64,000 nt of DNA from Chlorops oryzae (taxonomy: Eukaryota > Arthropoda > Insecta > Diptera > Chloropidae): assembly GCA_020466095.1 (NCBI GenBank), contig CM035807.1:19817985-19881984 (forward strand). The letters are read 5' to 3'. This document shows, in pieces, positions 46,376 through 57,243 of the stretch. A program made the translations under genes and the position numbers. Under the pieces are notes generated by a model, which searched no databases, was not told where the DNA came from, and saw only the letters and a program-made list of their open reading frames with translations. The stretch's first letter is position 1, and each line of letters starts with the position of its first letter.

Positions 46376-47327
46376 CACTGAAAAAATTTTGCATTTTTGT
46401 TTCTACGATAGGAATACGGAGAAAAATATATAGAATCTAAGTAAAATAAGTTTTACTGTAAATCCAATAGTTTCTACTGTGGAAGAATTATGTCCATCAT
46501 AGATTTTACGATTAAAATATCATAGAATCTACGATGGAAATGTCATAGAATCTACGTAATATACAATAAGTTCTACTGTCAATCTAATAGTTTCTACTGT
46601 TTCCCACTTATATTGATATAATAAAACTAGCAAGCTCAAATCATATCACGCGATGGCGTAGTTGAAGTGTGCTAGATTTGTAATCTGGAAGGTCCGAGCT
46701 CGAACCCTGTCACAGGCCAAAGAAATTGGTGGAAAAATGGAGAATAAAACAGGCAAGTAAATTTCAAGGAAAAAATACGGGGAAGAGAAAGTAAGTTGCC
46801 AACCAATAAATAGTTGCTTTCATCGCGCCTTCCAAAACGTCACGCACAAGCTCTTTCAAGAAATTCCTATAGAATCTTTTTTAATTTTTTAAGCATAAAA
46901 AGAATGGTGACATTTTTTTTCTCTCAGGTTTTTAAATAATATAAATGTTCAATAATATACTTTTCCAAAAAAAAAAAAAAATACGCTCGCTGGAGCAGGG
47001 ATCGAACCCGCCGACAAGAATTCATATCAAAATTAAGAAGTTATCGAAATGTACTTCAAGATTTGAAACCGTAGTTCCTATGATTTGATATCGTAGCTAC
47101 TATGAAATAACATCATAGTTCCTAAGATGGAATATGATAGCTCCCACGATGGAATATCGTTAAATCTACGTTATATATCGTTGAAATCAATGACATTCCT
47201 CATCGTAGAAACTACTGCAAAGCTATCGTAGAATCTATGATATCTTGCAATTGGACCTATATCAATTGCAGATATAATAGATACTACGTCGGATATCATA
47301 GATTCTACGATCGGAATTTTTTGAGTG
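46376..47327. mobile_element. 952-bp TIR element with reiterated TAGAATCTACGAT words
   Basis: Starts CACTGAAAAAATTTTG. The reversed right end is CACTCAAAAAATTCCG, followed in both by TCTACGAT or TCGTAGAATC words. TT flanks both sides. The interior holds many variants of ATAGAATCTACGATA and GTTTCTACTGT, plus two tRNA-like pieces (46650-46720 and 46985-47012). No transposase. The architecture parallels the elements at 4937 and 22160, although the terminal bases differ. Confidence 0.65.
46650..46720 (+). other. tRNA-like module inside a TIR element
   Basis: The A-box-like GCGATGGCGTAGTTGAAGTG is followed by an anticodon arm that pairs (CTAGA, loop TTTGTAA, TCTGG; anticodon position TGT). A T-arm-like CCGAGCTCGAACCCTG follows. 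It is the most tRNA-like of the three modules, but the acceptor stem is not evident. A second B box (GGGTTCGATCCC, minus strand) lies at 46985-47012 in the same element. Confidence 0.5.
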
Positions 47328-47339
47328 TTCTGAGGATCC

Positions 47340-47655
47340 TCAATAATTTGTATGTATTATGCAGTAAAGGGCTTTGTGGTCTTGCGGACGGCATATGGTA
47401 AATTTAGTATATGTAGGTAAAGGAACTTGTTAATCTTGGTTAAGATTAACTCACTAGTCGGTGGTTCCTGGCAAGTCCATCGATGAAACTAAAATTTTCC
47501 TATAAAAAGCTTCTTCAAAAAGAAATTTGCCATTCGGAGTCGGCGTTAAATTGTAGGTCCCACTCTTCCTTCTAAAGCGATACAAACAGTGACAGGTCGA
47601 CTGTAAGAAAAATTTCGTCGCATCATTAAGACCACAGAGCGTACCCCGTTGTTAA
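47340..47655 (+). mobile_element. LINE-like 3' fragment
   Basis: Phrases such as AAGCTTCTTCAAAAAGAAAT, GCCATTCGGAGTCGGCGTTA and AAATTGTAGGTCCCACTC resemble a 3' region that I associate with non-LTR retrotransposons of flies. This is from memory of the pattern and there is no coding domain here. Confidence 0.35.
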
Positions 47656-48818
47656 AGGAACTTATTTACCTTAAAACCTCTTCTCTAATTTTCAGCTACC
47701 TTTAGACGTCTCTTGATGCATTTAGAAATACAATAAAAAATTCATCGTCAGCTTTTGAGCACCTTCGACCGTACTTTCCGCGATTTCATGAAATAATGAT
47801 GTAACAATTTTCGGTTGGGAAAGCAAATACTGTAGAAGGTTTTATTTTGGTTTTATTTGTTGTAATTCGGCCTTTCTTGTTAGTATTTCGTAATTGTTGT
47901 AGGCTTGCTGTTTTCAGTTAAAAGAAATATATAAATAATTTTTATATCATTTTATTTTTACATTGATTTTAGTCAACACTTTCATTGCGTGACCGCCAGC
48001 GTAACACAGTGTTGATTGGGGTAAATAATGATAAGAAGGCTATGTCCGGCACTTTGGACAAAAGAAAATCCATTTAATTGTGGTCTTCCCTAATTTTTAC
48101 TATAATTCTTACAAAACGGAATAACGCAATAGGAATGTGAGAGCAGGGACAGTAACCACCCCAAAACCACACTTTTATTGTCAGTGCCAGATGGCTTTGG
48201 GCTTCATACACCCTCTTAAATATAAAGAGCTACAGTGAAGAACTCCCAAAACAATCCCCTTGAGCACGGGCCTGTGGTAAGCATACAGAGACCTCTGGGT
48301 CAGACACTTTTTTCACTATTTTCCATTAAAAAAAAATTCATCAATTTATTTTGGTCTCCGAGAGGAATTTTTAGCTCTCAATTATTTGAATGAAAGACTT
48401 TAATATGCGTTTAACCCAATTATTTGAATTTATATATCCTTTTTTGTAGGATCTTTGATTCAATTTGATAAGGAGAGGCAAACTGACACACTTATGCCAT
48501 ATAAAGGCCTTACTTTTCTAGCCAAGTTTGAACGAGTTTATGAATCAAGTCGAATATTTGTGCTGAGCTGAGCAACATCAACATAAAAAACTTTATGTTA
48601 CTTCAAGGGCGTATTCGACGGGGGACAATGGGGCCATTACCCCTTTCTATTTTGAATATATAAAAAATATCTCTTCTTCATCATAGCCTGGATTACGCCC
48701 TAGTGTTAACTAATTCAGTGACAAAGAAATCATATCCATCTTTTAGGAGAAACGAGTAAACAACCTGTATTTATTTATTATTTATTTAGTAAATTCAGTC
48801 TATGAATACAATGGTTAC
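47656..48818. other. Intergenic DNA, no supported gene
   Basis: No coding signal. A short piece at 48275-48310 (ACCTCTGGGTCAGACACTTTTTT) matches the end of the dispersed repeat copies at 21230 and 59210. A small TTTA tract lies near 48770. Confidence 0.4.
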
Positions 48819-49023
48819 TAGGGTGGTCCTTATTTTAATATTTTATATGAAAGTAACAATTTCATATATTGAGTTTATTTGGAAAACTTTGACCGCTGGT
48901 AGCGACCCCTAAATGTCATTAAAAAAAATTTCAAAAAAAATACAGAAATATTTTCTTGTGGTGTATATTAAAATGACGGGGTGTCACGCGAAAAAAAAAT
49001 TTGTTTAAATAAGGACCACCCTA
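48819..49023. mobile_element. 205-bp hAT MITE with perfect 8-bp target duplication
   Basis: Starts TAGGGTGGTCCTTATTT and ends AAATAAGGACCACCCTA. The octamer ATGGTTAC is duplicated at 48811-48818 and 49024-49031. The TAGGGTG ends resemble those of the 3.0-kb element at 7684 (TAGGGTGTC), but the interiors differ. Non-coding. Confidence 0.9.
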
Positions 49024-49689
49024 ATGGTTACATATCCTTTTTGGATCTTCCTTTTCGGTCCGAATTCCGGCAGAGTGTCGATTTTATTGAAAAGCTTTTA
49101 GTCTTTCAATATTAGATTTTAATCAAACGTTGATTTTTCCCCCCCTAATTTTGTATGCCCTTGACCTTATTGGTCGCCTAAAAATATATGTCATTTTTTC
49201 TGCAAGTAGGAACAGTTTTCCTAAACGAAACTTAACAATCAATTAGCTAACATAAATAATCATGTTTACATTAATAACGAATTATTATAGATAAAAAATA
49301 GGTTCTGATTAACAAATTTTTTTTCTCTCTTCGAAAAATGTGTCGACCTTGATTTGTTGGTCGCTCTCTTGCGTTGACCGCTGTAATGGTCTCAAATGGT
49401 CATACGAAGAGATATTAATACGTCATAAGTGATGGCGTTGATTTATTATTAATATACCAACGATATGTTCATTCATATGACGAGGTAGCCACAGCAACGT
49501 TGACTTACCCAAACATTCTTCATTTAAATTGACAAGTCTTATTTGACAAGTCATCCGTGCGGAAGCTACGTGTCCTTTTGTAAGAGTTTGGTAAAAAAAA
49601 AATAAAACTTTTATTAAATAAAGAACATTTGTGGTCGCGATAAACTTTTATGAAAGTTTATAAATATTTGAATTTAAAACGAAATTAGG

Positions 49690-50051
49690 ATGAAGCATCA
49701 ACAAGTTTCTGTCGATTATTGGACAATGGCCAAGACGTCCATTACCTGTTTATTTTTGGCTCTTTCTGGTTATATCCTTCTAAAGTAAGAGATGAATTTA
49801 TTATTAATTGATATCGGTATTGATGAAAATAATTTCTTTATTGTTTAACTAGAATGTTGCAAACAATATTCTGGCTTCCAGGCCACTTGAAGAACAATCA
49901 AAAACGTTTGGAGGATCTTGCTGCACAGTATAATATCGATCTTAGTCAGTTGGACGAGGATGCTTTGCTGACCGAGGTAGAAAAACAGATTCAATGTGAA
50001 GCTCAAGAGACAAAGGAAACTGAAGGAAAAGAACCGAAAAAGGATCTTTAG
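49690..50051 (+). CDS. Small single-pass membrane protein, 97 aa, unrecognised
   Basis: Two exons: 49690-49784 and 49853-50051, joined by a 68-bp GT-AG intron that splits a Lys codon in phase 2. The product has a hydrophobic segment at about residues 16-41 (SITCLFLALSGYILL onward). After a short linker (WLPGHLKNN) comes a charged helix-like part, QKRLEDLAAQYNIDLSQLDE, and a Lys/Glu-rich tail ending KKDL. The correct splice phase, tiny intron and balanced codon use support a real gene. I do not recognise the family. The shape resembles small mitochondrial or ER membrane assembly factors, but that is only an analogy. The C-terminal KKDL is not a clear retention signal. Confidence 0.75.
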
Positions 50052-50852
50052 GATTTTTTATTATTTATTTTGTAATTTTTTTACTCAAAAAAAAACCTCT
50101 TGTGGATGTGGATTTTTTCATGTTTCTATTAAAATATAAAGAAAAAAATCAATTGTTTGAAAAATCAACCGAGCATCATTTATCGGAAATTGTGGACTTT
50201 TCCATAAGACTTTCAAATCTTAAAATATTGATATTTTTGCCAAGATTTCGAAAGGGAAAAATAGCTATAAAAATGGGAATAATGAAAATGTGAAAAGTGC
50301 AACTCTCGACTGGGAAACCTCTTCCCCATTTAAGGTCGAAAATTCAAACCAAAACGTTCGGTATTACCTACGGTAATTTCGTTTTATGGTGGCAAAAATA
50401 ATATAAGCCCTTAAAGCTCAGAAAAACTTGGAGATTTTATTAACTATGTGAGTGTGGTTGGGCTGTGGAGACGGTCAATAATTCTCAGGATTCTCAAGGA
50501 ACCATTACCAGTGCACACTAAAAGAATACTGGATAAAATTCTACAACTTTAGCCCCACCAGAAATTGTAGAAAGTGGACCGTGGACGATTATTTTCGCTA
50601 GAAAAAAAAATCGTGTGGGAACAAACAAAAGAACAAACAAAGCAAAAAAAAACTTATCCTGTTTTTAAGTAAAATATATACATACATATATACAGGACCG
50701 GATTAAAAGATGGACTATCCAAATCTATACTTTTTTCCAAACATATTTTAGCGACTTATCTTAAATTGTTATATATAAATATGAATCAAAAATCGATATA
50801 TATGTATAAACAGAATATTTTTTATATTATACTGTACACATAAGCAAGGTCG
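50052..50852. other. Intergenic DNA downstream of the small membrane protein gene
   Basis: AT-rich. A 63-codon frame at 50102-50293 is low in complexity and is not called. A polyadenylation signal for the small gene is not obvious. Confidence 0.4.
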
Positions 50853-50996
50853 CGAGGGCGTCCGAAACACCGTTGGATGGACACAGTAAAATGGGACCTT
50901 GAGGCTGTAGGACTCACCACAGATTATGCAACCGATAGAACAAAATGGATGAACTGGTCGCGTTTTGCGGACCCCGGGATAGGCCGGGAAATTTAA
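50853..50996 (+). pseudogene. LINE reverse transcriptase C-terminal fragment
   Basis: The frame reads RGRPKHRWMDTVKWDLEAVG, then DRTKWMNWSRFADPGIG, ending at a TAA. This matches the usual C-terminal tail of insect non-LTR reverse transcriptases (GRPxxRWxDxVxxDL...ADP). It is followed by CGCAAGAAGAAGACG. Only the last ~47 codons are present, a typical 5'-truncated LINE copy. The clade is not certain. Confidence 0.8.
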
Positions 50997-51433
50997 ATAC
51001 GCAAGAAGAAGACGACTATATACATATGCAGGGTGTCCCGTACTAAAGTGCTCTTGTTTAGGGAGTCGATAGATCCTTTTAACACATGTTTTTCGAATTT
51101 TTTCCAAGCCTGCGATAAGCCGTAATACATATGTCATACTTTATTTGTATCTTGTCCCGAAAAATAGAATTTAAAAATATATAATTATAAGATAAAAGAG
51201 TAAAAAATTAATGGTGTTCAATTTTGGCTCCTAATGGATAATATGGTTCTTGTCTATTCTGCGTTTCTGTATTTCACCTGTTTTGGTTCATGTCTATTCT
51301 ACAAATTCTTCCATCAAACTCTCAAGACACAAACCGTTGCAGCATTCTATGAATACATTGCATATCCGCAGGCGAACATACAGTATTGCCCGGATAAAAG
51401 CACCAAGAACAACAATTCCTCGATAAACTGGAC

Positions 51434-52011
51434 CGTTCGCAAAGACTTAAGACGCGAACCTGAAAACACGTTTCCAAACTTTGAGTGGACGTAGCACAAA
51501 AAGTAGGCGTGGCAGCGTTACGAAGCTAAACTTTTCCAACTTTGGTGCACAACAGTGGATTTTGGACCAACCCCGTTTTCTGTTTGAGGGGGTTGGGGTG
51601 GTTCGATTTCAAAATTTTTTTTTTGAAATCTCATAGATATTTACAAAGGAACGTTCATGGTGTCAAATTTCAAAGCCCCAGAGAACCTCTTTCTATAATT
51701 TTCCAAAAAGTGTATGGAGGTCAAGCACTCTTTGCAAAAGAAATAGATCAAAGACTTAAAGCGCGAACGTGAACAGCTTGTCAAAAACTTGTGTATTCGC
51801 TATGTCAGTTGGTGTCTGAACTAGGCTTAGCGAATACACAAGCTTTTAACAAGCTGTTTTCACGTTCGCGTCTTAAGTCTTTGATCTATTTCTTTCGCAG
51901 AGTGCTGACCTCCATACATTTTTTTGGGAAATAAATCGGTAATGCTGCCACGCCTACTATTTGTGCTACGCCCACTCAAACGTTTTTTTACGTTCGCGTC
52001 TTAAGTGTTTG
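51434..52011. mobile_element. Foldback element, ~580 bp
   Basis: Inner arms 51711-51801 and 51829-51922 are inverted copies: TGGAGGTCA, AAAGAAATAGATCAAAGACT, CGCGAACGTGAA and TTGTGTATTCGCT. The outer arms share CTTAAGACGCGAAC, GAGTGGACGTAGCACAAA or its match, and GTAGGCGTGGCAGC. The left arm carries ~170 bp (51541-51710) missing from the right arm. It abuts the tandem array that follows. Confidence 0.75.
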
Positions 52012-52173
52012 CTCTACCTTTCTCGCTTTTTATAACAGATCTGTTTGCACAAACGGAAATTGAATACAAAGGAACCAAGTATTTTGAAGCTTTTTAAGCA
52101 AAAGTCGTCACGTTTATAAGATTTGAAAATACAAAAGATGTTCCGAATGGGAGAAAACATTTATATTTGAGAT

Positions 52174-55100
52174 AGCATACTTACCATTGAAGTTCTCGGA
52201 AAAAAATTCTAGCCTTCGAGAAAAAATGATGCCCGAGAAATGCGGTTTTCAGTACAAAAATTCGTCTGATTCACCAGGCGACCAGGAAAAGCAGAAGGTG
52301 GATGCCAAAATTTCAAGTGGTTATATCTCGGAAACTACTGGGAATTTCCGGGGTTTGAAAATTTTGGTTTTTTTGTTATTTTTTGAAGTTTTTTTGGAAT
52401 TATTATTTTGGCGGGAAAATAAAGCCGTTCTATATTTTTTGAATAAATTTTTGTTTTTCGGGTTTAAATGTCTCAAAATGACATTTCCTACAGGGTTTTT
52501 GAAAATTTTTCTTTTCTAAATGGTTCCTCAGGTCCTAAAGAAAATTCCCATGGAGAAAATTCCTGGAAAATTCCACGCTTTCCCCCTATTTGAAGCACTT
52601 TTTGCATTTTCCTTACCCGTGGAAATATTTAAAATTTATTCATTGCAAAGTGTGCTGGAGGCTCAAACGCAAGCATACTTACCATTGAAGTTCTCAAAAA
52701 AAAAATTCTAGCCTTCGAGAAAAAATGATGCCCGAGAAATGCGGTTTTCAGTTCAAAAATTCGTCTGATTCACCAGGCGAACAGGAAAAGCAGAAGGTGG
52801 ATGCCAAATTTTCATGTGGTTATATCTCGGAAACTACTGGGAATTTTCGGGTTTTGAAAATTTTGGTTTTTTTGTTATTTTTTGAAGTTTTTTTGGAATT
52901 ATTATTTTGGCGGGAAAATAAAGCCGTTCTATTTTTTTGAATAAAGTTTTGTTTTCGGGTTTAAATGTCTCAAAATGACATTTCCTACAGGGTTTTTGAA
53001 AATTTTTCTTTTCTAAATGGTTCCTCAGGTCCTAAAGAAAATTCCCATGGAGAAAATTCCTGGAAAATTCCACGCTTTCCCCCTATTTGAAGCACTTTTT
53101 GCATTTTCCTTACCCGTGGAAATATTTAAAATTTATTCATTGCAAAGTGTGCTGGAGGCTCAAACGCAAGCATACTTACCATTGAAGTTCTCAAAAAAAA
53201 ATTCTAGCCTTCGAGAAAAAATGATGCCCGAGAAATGCGGTTTTCAGTTCAAAAATTCGTCTGATTCACCAGGCGAACAGGAAAAACAGAAGGTGGATGC
53301 CAAAATTTCATGTGGTTATATCTCGGAAACTACTGGGAGTTTTCGGGTTTTGAAAATTTTGGTTTTTTTGTTATTTTTTGAAGTTTTTTTGGAATTATTA
53401 TTTTGGCGGGAAAATAAAGCCTTTATATTTTTTTGAATCAAGTTTTGTTTTTTCGGGTTTAAATGTATCAAAATGACATTTCCTACAGGGTTTTTGAAAA
53501 TTTTTCTTTTCTAAATAGTTCCTCAGGTCCTAAAGAAAATTCCCAAGGAGAAAATTCCTGGAAAATTCTACGCTTTTTCCCCCTATTTGAAGCACTTTTT
53601 GCATTTTCCTTACCCGTGGAAATATTTAAAATTTATTCATTGCAAAGTGTGCTGGAGGCTCAAACGCAAGCATACTTACCATTGAAGTTCTCAAAAAAAA
53701 AATTCTAGCCTTCGAGAAAAAATGATGCCCGAGAAATGCGGTTTTCAGTTCAAAAATTCGTCTGATTCACCAGGCGAACAGGAAAAACAGAAGGTGGATG
53801 CCAAAATTTTCATGTGGTTATATCTCGGAAACTACTGGGAATTTTCGGGTTTTGAAAATTTTGGTTTTTTTGTTATTTTTTGAAGTTTTTTTGGAATTAT
53901 TATTTTGGCGGGAAAATAAAGCCTTTATATTTTTTTGAATAAAGTTTTGTTTTTCGGGTTTAAATGTATCAAAATGACATTTCCTACAGGGTTTTTGAAA
54001 ATTTTTCTTTTCTAAATAGTTCCTCAGGTCCTAAAGAAAATTCCCATGGAGAAAATTCCTGGAAAATTCTACGCTTTCCCCCTATTTGAAGCACTTTTTG
54101 CATTTTCCTTACCCGTGGAAATATTTAAAATTTATTCATTGCAAAGTGTGCTGGAGGCTCAAACGCAAGCATACTTACCATTGAAGTTCTCAAAAAAAAA
54201 TTCTAGCCTTCGAGAAAAAATGATGCCCGAGAAATGCGGTTTTCAGTTCAAAAATTCGTCTGATTCACCAGGCGAACAGGAAAAGCAGAAGGTGGATGCC
54301 AAATTTTCATGTGGTTATATCTCGGAAACTACTGAGGAATTTTCGGGGTTTTGAAAATTTTGGTTTTTTTGTTATTTTTTGAAGTTTTTTTTGGAATTAT
54401 TATTTTGGCGGGAAAATAAAGCCTTTATATTTTTTTGAATAAAGTTTTGTTTTTCGGGTTTAAATGTATCAAAATGACATTTCCTACAGGGTTTTTGAAA
54501 ATTTTTCTTTTCTAAATAGTTCCTCAGGTCCTAAAGAAAATTCCCAAGGAGAAAATTCCTGGAAAATTCCACGCTTTCCCCCTATTTGAAGCACTTTTTG
54601 CATTTTCCTTACCCGTGGAAATATTTAAAATTTATTCATTGCAAAGTGTGCTGGAGGCTCAAACGCAAGCATACTTACCATTGAAGTTCTCAAAAAAAAA
54701 TTCTAGCCTTCGAGAAAAAATGATGCCCGAGAAATGCGGTTTTCAGTTCAAAAATTCGTCTGATTCACCAGGCGAACAGGAAAAACAGAAGGTGGATGCC
54801 AAAATTTCATGTGGTTATATCTCGGAAACTACTGGGAATTTTCGGGTTTTGAAAATTTTGGTTTTTTTGTTATTTTTTGAAGTTTTTTTGGAATTATTAT
54901 TTTGGCGGGAAAATAAAGCCTTTATATTTTTTGAATAAAGTTTTGTTTTTTCGGGTTTAAATGTATCAAAATGACATTTCCTACAGGGTTTTTGAAAATT
55001 TTTCTTTTCTAAATAGTTCCTCAGGTCCTAAAGAAAATTCCCAAGGAGAAAATTCCTGGAAAATTCTACGCTTTCCCCCTATTTGAAGCACTTTTTGCAT

Positions 55101-56180
55101 TTTCCTTACCCGTGGAAATATTTAAAATTTATTCATTGCAAAGTGTGCTGGAGGCTCAAACGCAAGCATACTTACCATTGAAGTTCTCAAAAAAAAATTC
55201 TAGCCTTCGAGAAAAAATGATGCCCGAGAAATGCGGTTTTCAGTTCAAAAATTCGTCTGATTCACCAGGCGAACAGGAAAAACAGAAGGTGGATGCCAAA
55301 ATTTCATGTGGTTATATCTCGGAAACTACTGGGAATTTTCGGGTTTTGAAAATTTTGGTTTTTTTGTTATTTTTTGAAGTTTTTTTGGAATTATTATTTT
55401 GGCGGGAAAATAAAGCCTTTATATATTTTTGAATAAAGTTTTGTTTTTCGGGTTTAAATGTATCAAAATGACATTTCCTACAGGGTTTTTGAAAATTTTT
55501 CTTTTCTAAATAGTTCCTCAGGTCCTAAAGAAAATTCCCAAGGAGAAAATTCCTGGAAAATTCTACGCTTTCCCCCTATTTGAAGCACTTTTTGCATTTT
55601 CCTTACCCGTGGAAATATTTAAAATTTATTCATTGCAAAGTGTGCTGGAGGCTCAAACGCAAGCATACTTACCATTGAAGTTCTCAAAAAAAAATTCTAG
55701 CCTTCGAGAAAAAATGATGCCCGAGAAATGCGGTTTTCAGTTCAAAAATTCGTCTGATTCACCAGGCGAACAGGAAAAACAGAAGGTGGATGCCAAAATT
55801 TCATGTGGTTATATCTCGGAAACTACTGGGAATTTTCGGGTTTTGAAAATTTTGGTTTTTTTGTTATTTTTTGAAGTTTTTTTGGAATTATTATTTTGGC
55901 GGGAAAATAAAGCCTTTATATATTTTTGAATAAGGTTTTGTTTTTCGGGTTTAAATGTATCAAAATGACATTTCCTACAGGGTTTTTGAAAATTTTTCTT
56001 TTCTAAATAGTTCCTCAGGTCCTAAAGAAAATTCCCAAGGAGAAAATTCCTGGAAAATTCTACGCTTTCCCCCTATTTGAAGCACTTTTTGCATTTTCCT
56101 TACCCGTGGAAATATTTAAAATTTATTCATTGCAAAGTGTTCTGGAGGCTCAAACGAAGCATACTTACCATTGAAGGTTC
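52174..56180. repeat. Tandem array of eight ~498-bp units
   Basis: The landmark ATGATGCCCGAGAAATGCGG recurs at 52226, 52725, 53221, 53722, 54220, 54720, 55217 and 55714, with spacings of 496-501 bp. Copies are nearly identical, differing mainly in homopolymer length. Each unit carries TTTTGGCGGGAAAA, an E2F-site-like palindrome. Each also contains overlapping open frames (up to 139 codons) broken differently between copies, so coding is doubtful. Sharp homogeneity suggests recent expansion or ongoing unequal exchange. The first unit starts mid-sequence. Confidence 0.93.
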
Positions 56181-56372
56181 TCGAAAATTTTTTTAAAATC
56201 TAGTCCTAAAAAAATTCCCAGGAGAAAATTCTGAATTCACGCTTTCCCTATTTGAAGCACTTTTTGCGGATTTTCTTACCCGTGGACAATATAAAATTTC
56301 ATTGCCATTGCAAAGTTTGCTAGACGTGTTTTCAAACGGAAGCTCAGCTTCCATTGAAGTTCTTCTTGCGAC
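56181..56372. repeat. Degraded terminal copy of the ~498-bp unit
   Basis: Follows the last clean unit with recognisable phrases (CTAAAAAAATTCCCAGGAG, CTTTCCCTATTTGAAGCAC, ACCCGTGGA). It is missing ~200 bp and riddled with small indels. It may be an eroded array edge or low-quality sequence. Confidence 0.65.
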
Positions 56373-57243
56373 AGACATACAGATACACAGATTGAAATAA
56401 ATTACATCAACTTGGGAAAGGAATACATTTCCCCTGGAAAGGGAAAACAATCACATATCCTGATATCCTTCATACTAGTTAATCCCAAATAAATTTGCAA
56501 TGTTTGAATTTTTCAAAAAATTTCATACAAAATTAATAGACCGGGTTGGAACCCTCCTGAAGACTATCAGTTGAAATTTTAAACCTTAAAAAAAAAAATT
56601 GAATAAAATCGAAAACTTCAGTGGAAAAAGGAACGATTTTCATTTTAATTAAATAATTTATTTTTATTTAAAATGTCTATTATTTATTTATAAAAAAAAA
56701 AAACATTCGTATTTACAATCAATAAAATTATAGATTTCAGTCACTCGAATTTCTTTTTCATCGATATTTACAGAACACGATAATTTACACGACGTACGTT
56801 CGTTGTAGGTAAACATTTTTTTATGTACAGCATTGTACAGAGCCTAAAGCTAGACTAAAATTAACGAAATAAATACATAATATTGGTTTTTTTTTTAGTT
56901 AAAACAGTCATAAGGATTATTTTTCTTTTCTTTTTTTTTTTTTTTCTTTTACAGCAGGTGCGCCGTGAACATTTACATTTTCACTAAAAAGTTTGTGCAT
57001 TTGAAAAAAAAAAAAACATTTTGATGGAAAAATTTTTTTCGACGATTTCGATTTTCAATTTCAAGAGATTTCCTAACTACGGTCTAATGCGAAGAAACGC
57101 GTGAGAATAAATTAAATTTATTAAACAAAAAAAAAAAAAAAATATACCAAGAATTAACTGGTTGGAGCTTAAGGCGAACATTCGACTCGATCAGCTTAAG
57201 CATTTTCACTGAATTTATTTTGATTATTCCTTCCGTTTATTTG
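56373..57243 (-). other. hedgehog 3' flank and UTR region
   Basis: Lies just downstream of the hedgehog stop. AT-rich with several T/A runs and minus-strand AATAAA hexamers (for example around 56645-56690). The part at 56420-56455 resembles the right end of the MITE at 38133. No other gene. Confidence 0.5.

Noticed and set aside
52520..53436. Frames of 63-139 codons recurring in each tandem unit
   Set aside because: They recur because the DNA unit recurs; homopolymer indels break them differently in each copy and no family is recognised.
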